Below, piece by piece: positions 15,983 through 21,058 of a stretch of DNA of 21,058 nt. A program made the translations under genes and the position numbers. The stretch covers positions 222,275 to 243,332 of the forward strand of contig BJOX01000240.1 of NCBI GenBank assembly GCA_009731375.1, read 5' to 3'. The DNA is from Paulinella micropora. Lineage: Eukaryota; Cercozoa; Imbricatea; Euglyphida. Position 1 is the stretch's first letter. Every line of letters begins with the position of its first letter. Under the pieces are notes generated by a model. That model made no database searches, had not been told where the DNA came from, and saw nothing but the letters and a program-made list of their open reading frames with translations.

Positions 15983-16433
15983 ATGGACGCGGTACTTGTT
16001 GACAGGGCTTGGAAGGCCGACTCAGGTGACCGAAACAGCACAAAGCGGCATAACCAGCTGGTCAGGTTTATCAAATGGAGAATGTTCCCTTTGATTGTGG
16101 GGTACACGAGTAGCGCCTGTCCTGTCTTTGAATGGTTCCTGGGAGATGATCATCGACTGGTGAGTGAGAAAGATTCTACAGTGGAACATGTTACCGACTC
16201 CGAGGGAGAAGACAGCAACACAGCATACAGTGTGGAGCCTGCAGCGGCTGCGGACAGCTCATCGGAGGGCGAGGAGGACGAGGCCGAGGGTTTGTGTGAT
16301 GACTGTCGACATGAGACTGGGTGTTACCAGGGCAAGAAATTGACAGGTCCGGACCCCTGGCTTCCCCGACGACGCTACCTATGCGCGCTTCTTCAGCACT
16401 TTACCCGGGAGAATTTCCCTGGGGTTTCCTTTG
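15983..16433 (+). CDS. exon of an unrecognised acidic protein
   Basis: An ATG opens MDAVLVDRAWKADSGDRN; the frame then passes through FIKWRMFPLIVGYTSSACPV, an acidic Ser/Glu-rich linker (SEGEDSNT, SSSEGEEDEAEGL), a Cys-containing stretch (CDDCRHETGC) and PDPWLPRRRYLCALLQHFTR. The exon probably ends at the donor TTTG|GTATGG, beyond which the frame soon stops. An N gap lies just upstream, so a 5' exon may be missing. That donor is phase 1, whereas the next clear exon starts in phase 0, so either the junction, a frame or an intervening exon is missing from the model. The paired CX2C motifs could bind zinc (inference). No family recognised. Confidence 0.5.
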
Positions 16434-16678
16434 GTATGGTTCTTTCTTCCTATATGATATTATGATTGCATCGCATATTGCTGATTGTATCACATATTGC
16501 TGATTGTATCACATATTGCTGCCGGCATCACATATTGCTGACGGCATCACATATTGCTGATGCCGTCACATATTGCTGACGGCATCACATAATTTGCTGA
16601 TTGCATCACATAATTTGCTCATTACATCACTAACAAGTGATTGCATTAATTGCCTGTGCCACTGCGGTGTTGACGTAG
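16434..16678 (+). other. intron filled by the 19-bp minisatellite
   Basis: From donor GTATGG to acceptor TTGACGTAG. Almost all of it is the CACATATTGCTGATNGCAT array. Confidence 0.5.
16465..16645 (+). repeat. 19-bp minisatellite, unit GATTGCATCACATATTGCT, plus orientation
   Basis: About nine units with GATTGTATCA, GCCGGCATCA and GACGGCATCA variants and two units lengthened to CATAATTTGCT. It is the reverse complement of the array at 17815-17990. Confidence 0.9.
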
Positions 16679-17434
16679 ATACCATGTGTGTTTTTGAATG
16701 AAGCGTTTGAAGTGAAGCACGACAGGCGCAGCTTGCTGCGCCTTCTGGCCAGGGCCTACAGATTCTACCGCAGCAAGCTGGCCAAAACACTTACCGAGGC
16801 TACTTTGGGTTTGTTGCCGCGGGAGTTGTTGGAAGATGCAGACGTTGGCAATGTTGGTGAGGCTGCCGGAACAGAGGACGAAGACGAGGCAGAGGCTGGC
16901 GAGGCAGAGGACGAAGACGAGGCAGAGGCTGGCGAGAAGAAGATCAAGATCGTAGTGCGCTACCGGACGGTTGTGATGGAGGGGAAAAAGCATAAGGTAC
17001 CGTACTACTGGGTCTGTCAGTCCCAAAAGTGTAGTAGTATGTATCGATTGATAAGGATGACCATTCCCTATTGCAAGTTCTGCCGTGCGCCGAGGCCCTG
17101 TACTGCGGAAGGCAAAGCATTGCGCGCGACCGGTAAAGCGCAACAGAAAAGATCTTCGCTTGCCCCGGGGGCCGATGCCTGTGGCAACTGCAAACAGCCG
17201 GTTGCACCAGCTAGTCGATTCTGCAGCAGCTGTGGCGCAGCGTACGAAGGCAAGTCACAGTCACAACCTGCATCGTGGAGGATTGGTATAAAGGCCCGTT
17301 TCAACTCACGGAGCCGCCGGCAACTGTGTGCCGAGAGTGGAAGGCAGGAGCTGGCTCGTTCGGAATAACTGTACGTGTTGACGGCCGGCTTCTTGCCACA
17401 TAATGTTCACTACAAAATTGCCTTCAAGGTCAAG
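16679..17434 (+). CDS. zinc-ribbon protein exon, two frame changes
   Basis: The exon starts after TTGACGTAG and reads a basic helical region (RSLLRLLARAYRFYRSKLAK), two acidic repeats (TEDEDEAEAGEAEDEDEAEA), then a likely double zinc ribbon: CQSQKC with a CKFC pair, and CGNCKQPVAPASRFCSSC (CX2CX10CX2C, about 17180-17240). After AAYEG near 17250 this frame degenerates, while the next frame reads TTCIVEDWYKGPFQLTEPP and AGSFGITVRVDGRLLA. It in turn stops at TAA 17397-17399, and the original frame resumes with PHNVHYKIAFKVK up to donor AAG|GTATCT. One base missing near 17250 and one extra near 17390 would restore one reading. Zinc ribbons of this kind often mediate nucleic-acid or protein binding (family knowledge). 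The specific role is unknown. It could be a decaying gene or uncorrected sequence. Confidence 0.5.
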
Positions 17435-17517
17435 GTATCTCATCCTTGTTCTGTTCGGCAACAATATTCTGTTGTGTATCTCATCCTTGTAACTTTGCCT
17501 TGCTGCCTTGTTGGCAG
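17435..17517 (+). other. 83-bp intron with a duplicated donor
   Basis: Donor AAG|GTATCTCATCC, acceptor TGTTGGCAG, joining phase 0 to phase 0. The 15 bases GTATCTCATCCTTGT from the donor recur at 17476-17490 inside the intron. Confidence 0.6.
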
Positions 17518-17797
17518 GTACTCGCGATACCAGACTCTACTTACGAAGGAGTTGAGATACCCTGGTGGACGGCGTTGGTCGAGGTAGTCAACATGCGTGT
17601 CAGCGAGAAAGTCAAAAACCATGCTAAGTTCGCGTTGGTGAAAGCCGACAGCCAGGTGGACCAACGCGTGAAAAAAAGTTTGGGATGGCAAGGCAAAAGC
17701 GAATAATAAAATTTTTGTTGATCAGCTCAGCGTGAATGATCTCTTGGAGTACTGGCGACTGGACACGAGACAAAAGAAGGCCAAGCGCGTCGTTTTG
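17518..17797 (+). CDS. exon of the zinc-ribbon gene, one-base break in an A7 run
   Basis: Reads VLAIPDSTYEGVEIPWWTAL in phase 0, continuing to DSQVDQRVKK. Past the run of seven A (about 17669-17675) this frame stops at TAA TAA. With one A fewer it continues KVWDGKAKANNKIFVDQLS through LLEYWRLDTRQKKAKRVV to the donor TTG|GTAGGC. The corrected length is 279 nt, a whole number of codons. The fold is not recognised. Trp, Leu and charged spacing suggest a helical domain (inference). Confidence 0.55.
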
Positions 17798-18026
17798 GTA
17801 GGCACACTTATGATTGCATCTTAATGTGATGCCATTAGCAATATGTGATGCCATCAGCAATATGTGATGCAATCAGCAATATGTGATGCCATCAGCAATA
17901 TGTGATGCCATCAGCAATATGTGATGCCATCAGCAATATGTGATGCAATCAGCAATATGTCAGCAATATGTGATGCAATCATCAATTTAGTGATGCAGTC
18001 GTAATATTGATGATTACATCTCGTAG
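17798..18026 (+). other. intron with inverted copy of the 19-bp minisatellite
   Basis: Donor GTAGGC, acceptor CATCTCGTAG, phase 0 on both sides. It is mostly the ATGTGATGCCATCAGCAAT array. Confidence 0.6.
17815..18018 (-). repeat. 19-bp minisatellite, opposite orientation to 16465-16645
   Basis: Units of GTGATGCCATCAGCAATAT and GTGATGCAATCAGCAATAT, about nine copies, exactly the reverse complement of the array in the intron 1.2 kb upstream. Confidence 0.9.
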
Positions 18027-18300
18027 GCTCTGAACGTGGCCGGCTTCAGGATCGGTCTTCCACAATCGGATCAAATTCGTAGGAACCGGATTCCGGAGTG
18101 GAGTAAGGATGGTGTACTGCACGAGCAACTGGATTTACGAATGGAGAAAGGGGCAAAGTACGGGAGCCGTGAAAATGACCGCGATTGGACGGATGACAGC
18201 GACGTCGAGGATTGCGATGAACCTGCCAAGTGGTCGATCATGGAGCGGGCTTCTGCGTCGTCGAGTTCCAGCTCTTCGTCGAGTTCCAGCTCTTCGTCGA
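18027..18300 (+). CDS. exon of the zinc-ribbon gene with Ser-rich end
   Basis: In phase with the preceding exon: ALNVAGFRIGLPQSDQIRRN, IPEWSKDGVLHEQLD, an acidic stretch (DDSDVEDCDEPAKW), then a run of Ser encoded by mixed TCG, AGT, TCC and AGC codons. It ends at a strong donor (TCGTCGA|GTAAGC). Without splicing it stops at TGA soon after a run of A. No known domain was recognised. Confidence 0.55.
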
Positions 18301-18368
18301 GTAAGCAAAAAAAAAAATGAGGTATAACATTGATATCTGTCCTCTTGATGAATAATTGGCCATTTTAG

Positions 18369-18618
18369 GTTGAATCTCTTTCGAAGGGGTACAATGTACT
18401 TGCTGCCGGACGTGAAAGATTGGCCACGACTTATGTACTTGGTCTCGTATTTACATCCGTCTGACGAAAAAGACAATGTTACTTGCAAAGCAATTGTTGA
18501 TATGCACGTTGTGCATTTTTTGGGAAATCCTGGATGCGGGATTTCGAGGTATGCCTTGCGAGTCACCTATTTTTAGACTCGCTTATGTATGCAGGAAAGA
18601 TACAAAGTTAATTTTCTA
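18369..18618 (+). CDS. probable last exons of the zinc-ribbon gene
   Basis: After acceptor GGCCATTTTAG the best frame reads NLFRRGTMYLLPDVKDWPRL, then VSYLHPSDEKDNVTCKAIVD and FLGNPGCGIS, ending at donor TTCGAG|GTATGC (18548). A very short intron (18549-18594) would lead to RKDTKLIF and stop (TAA 18616-18618). This frame is one base off relative to the previous donor phase, so either the Ser-run exon or this boundary is misread. The beta-strand-like pattern with YLLPD is faintly reminiscent of BAH domains, too weak for a call. Confidence 0.4.
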
Positions 18619-18620
18619 AG

Positions 18621-18815
18621 ATGGGCCAGAACTGTGATGCATATACTGCCACATTGGATGGCTCATATTTAGACAGAGATTTGGAGGTGTTCGAGGATGG
18701 GTTTTGCCATATTGAAGCACTGGGCTGTCCTAGAAGGCTTACAAGAGCAAGTTGGGAGAAAGTACTAAGGAAGGGCAAGGAGTATAAGCGTTTGTTGAGT
18801 TTTCAATGCAAGTAA
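18621..18815 (+). CDS. small ORF or exon, unknown
   Basis: Reads MGQNCDAYTATLDGSYLDRD and on to EALGCPRRLTRASWEKVLRK, stopping at TAA. TTTTCTAAG immediately upstream would serve as an acceptor, so this may be an alternative 3' exon of the preceding gene and not a separate 64-residue protein. Composition is protein-like. No family recognised. Confidence 0.4.
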   Translation: MGQNCDAYTATLDGSYLDRDLEVFEDGFCHIEALGCPRRLTRASWEKVLRKGKEYKRLLSFQCK

Positions 18816-18861
18816 TTACTAAGTAAAAACACTTTGCTTGCAAAGCCTGGAAGTATAGATG

Positions 18862-19780
18862 ACAGGATAATCAATAGATGACGGCATCATCAATAGATGA
18901 TGGTATCATCAATAGATGATAGCATCATCAATAGATGATGGCATCATCTATTTGATGATGTCATCATCTATTTGATGATGGCATTATCAAATAGATGATG
19001 GTATCATCAAATAGATGACGCCATCGTCAAATAGATGATGTCATTATCAATTTAATTTACAACCGGATCACTTCTTAGATGATGCCATCATCAAATATGA
19101 TGCAATCATCAAATAGATGATGCCATCATCAATTTAATATACAACCGGATCACATTTTAGATGATGCCATCATCAGATAGATGATGCCATCATCAAATAG
19201 ATGATGTCATCATCAATTTAATATTCAACCAAATCACAAAATAGATTATGCCATCATCAAATAGATGATGCTATCATCAATTTAATATACAACCGGGTCA
19301 CATATTAGATGATACCATCATCAAATAGATAATGCCGTCATCAATTTAATATACAACCGGATCACATATTAGATGACCGGATCATCAAATAGATGATGGC
19401 ATCATCAATAGATGACGATTTAATAACAACCGGATCACATATTAGATGACAAGATCATCAATAGATGATGGCATTATCAATAGTTGACGATTTAATATAC
19501 AACTGGATCACATATTAGATGACGGCATCATCAAATAGATGATTGCATCATCAATAGATGACGGCATCATCAATAGACGATGGCATCATCAATGACGATT
19601 TAATATACGACCGGATCACATATTAGATGACCGGATCATCAATAGATGATGGCATCATAGCGTAATTTAATATGTGACTGGATCATTAAATAGATGATGG
19701 CATCATAAATAACTGGAATCTAAAATGTGACTGGATCATCAAATAGGTGATGCCGTCATCAAATAGGTGATGCCATCGTC
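18862..19780. repeat. satellite of GATGATGNCATCATC dyads with a higher-order unit
   Basis: Repeats of about 20 bp, GATGATGGCATCATCAAATA, are interrupted about eight times by a TTTAATATACAACCGGATCA-type block (near 19061, 19142, 19226, 19291, 19354, 19428, 19502, 19609), giving a higher-order period of roughly 65-105 bp. Near 18945-18985 the orientation flips (CATCATCTATTTGATGATG). The core is itself a perfect inverted repeat. Confidence 0.9.
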
Positions 19781-19955
19781 AACTGATTCTTGCGTCAATG
19801 TGTGATTTTATCGTCAACGTAAAAGTGTGATTGCATCATAGACTGATTCTATCGTCAATGTGTGATTTTATCGTCAACGTAAAAGTGTGATTGCATCATA
19901 AACTGATTCTATCGTCAACGTAAAAGTGTGATTGCATCATCAAAAAGATTGCATC
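19781..19955. repeat. 60-bp tandem repeat
   Basis: About two and a half copies of a unit containing CTGATTCTATCGTCAA, TGTGATTTTATCGTCAACGT and AAAAGTGTGATTGCATCATA. It keeps the GATTGCATCA core of the neighbouring arrays. Confidence 0.85.
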
Positions 19956-20057
19956 GCATATTTTGCGACGGGATCGCATGTAGGTCCGATTCCCGTAAAT
20001 TAGTCGACGCAATCACGTTTTCGCTAGAATCAGCATTTTTGTCCCCATAGTGTATGA
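19956..20057. other. junction between satellite and retroelement, nothing recognised
   Basis: About 100 bp with no gene or repeat that I could identify, ending at an in-frame TGA (20055-20057) before the reverse transcriptase frame. Confidence 0.4.
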
Positions 20058-21058
20058 GAAGGAGGGGACAGAAAGCGGGAGAATATGCATTGCTATATCA
20101 ATGACATTATCGTATACTCCAACACAATGGAGGAGCATATCGATCATCTGTCCGATATATTCAGGCACATCGGAGCTTTTGGCCTGAAATGCAATCTGAA
20201 GAAGTGTCAACTTGCCAAGACGAGTGTGACATATTTAGGGTACGAGATCTCTCATAACCGAGTCTCGATATCTAAGGAGAAGAGGAAGGAGATTATGAAT
20301 CGACCGATACCGAAGAACCGCACTGAATTGCACTCATTCCTTGCGATGGCGCAATACGTATACTATAGCCAGTTCATACCCGATTGGGGCGCAACACGGG
20401 CTAAGTTGGAGAGAATGATTGATTTTGGAGACTTTGAGAAGTGGGATGAAGAGGCTTTGCAAGCGTTTCATACGCTCAAAGATCTTATTTACAAAGACCC
20501 GAAGGATGGAGGACTGGTGTTAACGATGCCCGACTTGACGAAACAATTCATAGTCGATACAGGTGCATCTAAGTTTGCGATTGGAGCTGTATTACAGCAG
20601 GAAGATGAGGAGAAGAAATTACGCCCAATCATGTTTATTAGTAGAAAGTTGTGTGTGGCGGAGAGAAACTATTGCACAAGGCAAAGAGAGGCGTTGGCGG
20701 TGGTATGGGCCCTCAAGAGGCTCGGAGAGTATTTGTGGGGAGGACCTCAATTTATTGTCAGAACTGATCATCATAACCTGTTATGGTTGATGAATCATGA
20801 ACAGACGGGACGGCTAGCGCGGTGGCAAGCGTTCTTGTCTTGTTTCGATTTTACAATGGTCCATCTACCGGGGAAGCGAAATGTGGTCGCTGATAGCCTC
20901 TCTAGGCTAGACTTTAACTCAGAAGTGTCGGCGTTGGTGTCCACGGTGGAGATGGAAGACTTGTCCACTGACAAGGTGTATGAGGTCAGCCACATTGAGG
21001 CGATGGAGATGGCGAGTGGAGTCCGATATGACCGCACAGGTCTACGGTACAGTCCACA
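20058..21058 (+). CDS. pol: Ty3/gypsy-type reverse transcriptase / RNase H fragment, open at window end
   Basis: An uninterrupted frame of more than 330 codons reaches the window edge. Order: reverse transcriptase palm motif YINDIIVYS (20094), connection (GLKCNLKKCQLAKTSVTYLG), tether (HSFLAMAQYV), RNase H start FIVDTGASKFAIGAVLQQ (20547), REALAVVWALKR, TDHHNLLWLM, RWQAFLSCFDF and VADSLSR (20889), then a linker towards integrase. This order is diagnostic of Ty3/gypsy Pol. The fingers and most of the palm, plus protease, are missing upstream, so the piece is 5' truncated. The usual Y-x-D-D is Y-I-N-D, and the first RNase H Asp (T-D-A-S in the family) is Gly, so this copy is predicted inactive for both activities despite the open frame. 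The other RNase H acids (E in REALA, D in TDHH, D in VADS) are present. Confidence 0.88.

Noticed and set aside
18862-19780. Regularly spaced repeats that could suggest a CRISPR array
   Set aside because: The intervening sequences are themselves repeats, the units vary, and the context is intron-bearing eukaryotic DNA.
20013-21037. Minus-strand frames opposite the reverse transcriptase
   Set aside because: Shadows of the plus-strand Pol frame, which has clear ordered family motifs.

Overview
The window is eukaryotic nuclear DNA, most likely from a unicellular eukaryote (an alga or other protist). The clade is not resolved. Genes are split by GT-AG introns, there are no bacterial operons or ribosome binding sites, and LTR-retrotransposon pieces and microsatellites are abundant. 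Four N gaps (477-495, 5831-5884, 14033-14042, 15947-15956) all lie in simple sequence, so array lengths there are unreliable. No rRNA, tRNA or CRISPR array was seen.

Layout. 1-1070: poly(T) and three T-rich repeat copies, then (TA)n. 1080-2350: mostly unassigned, with a 20-bp-arm hairpin and a weak minus-strand exon candidate. 2351-8392: the best-supported gene, an eight-exon plus-strand gene that I assembled by hand. Every junction keeps phase and the coding total is 1461 nt. It encodes a 486-residue type I membrane protein: signal peptide, Ser/Thr-rich stalk, thrombospondin-type-1-like module, SEA-like module, one membrane helix and a charged cytoplasmic tail. Its introns are largely microsatellites, and several of these begin at the 5' splice site itself.

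8826-13124: two LTRs of about 200 bp lie head to head. The left one reads on the minus strand and is preceded by a polypurine tract. The right one reads on the plus strand and is followed by a primer-binding-site-like sequence and a Gag-like reading frame with a zinc knuckle. The Gag frame carries a frameshift and a stop, and no pol follows. 13043-15578: a gene for a low-complexity Ala/Ser/Thr, acidic and Lys-rich protein, with two one-base frame breaks. 15983-18815: exons of an unrecognised gene or genes, including a zinc-ribbon exon, with three more frame breaks. 18862-19950: a satellite rich in dyad symmetry. 20058 to the window end: an open Ty3/gypsy-type reverse transcriptase/RNase H fragment whose reverse transcriptase and RNase H sites each lack one catalytic Asp.

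The main theme is that repeats and splicing are intertwined. Donor-proximal sequence is expanded or copied into introns, one exon end with its donor is present about six times, one acceptor is duplicated with a different stop behind it, and one 19-bp minisatellite lies in opposite orientations in two introns flanking the zinc-ribbon exons. Introns without arrays are about 70-150 bp, so the arrays account for most intron growth. Splice models, folds and functions are inferences from sequence alone.
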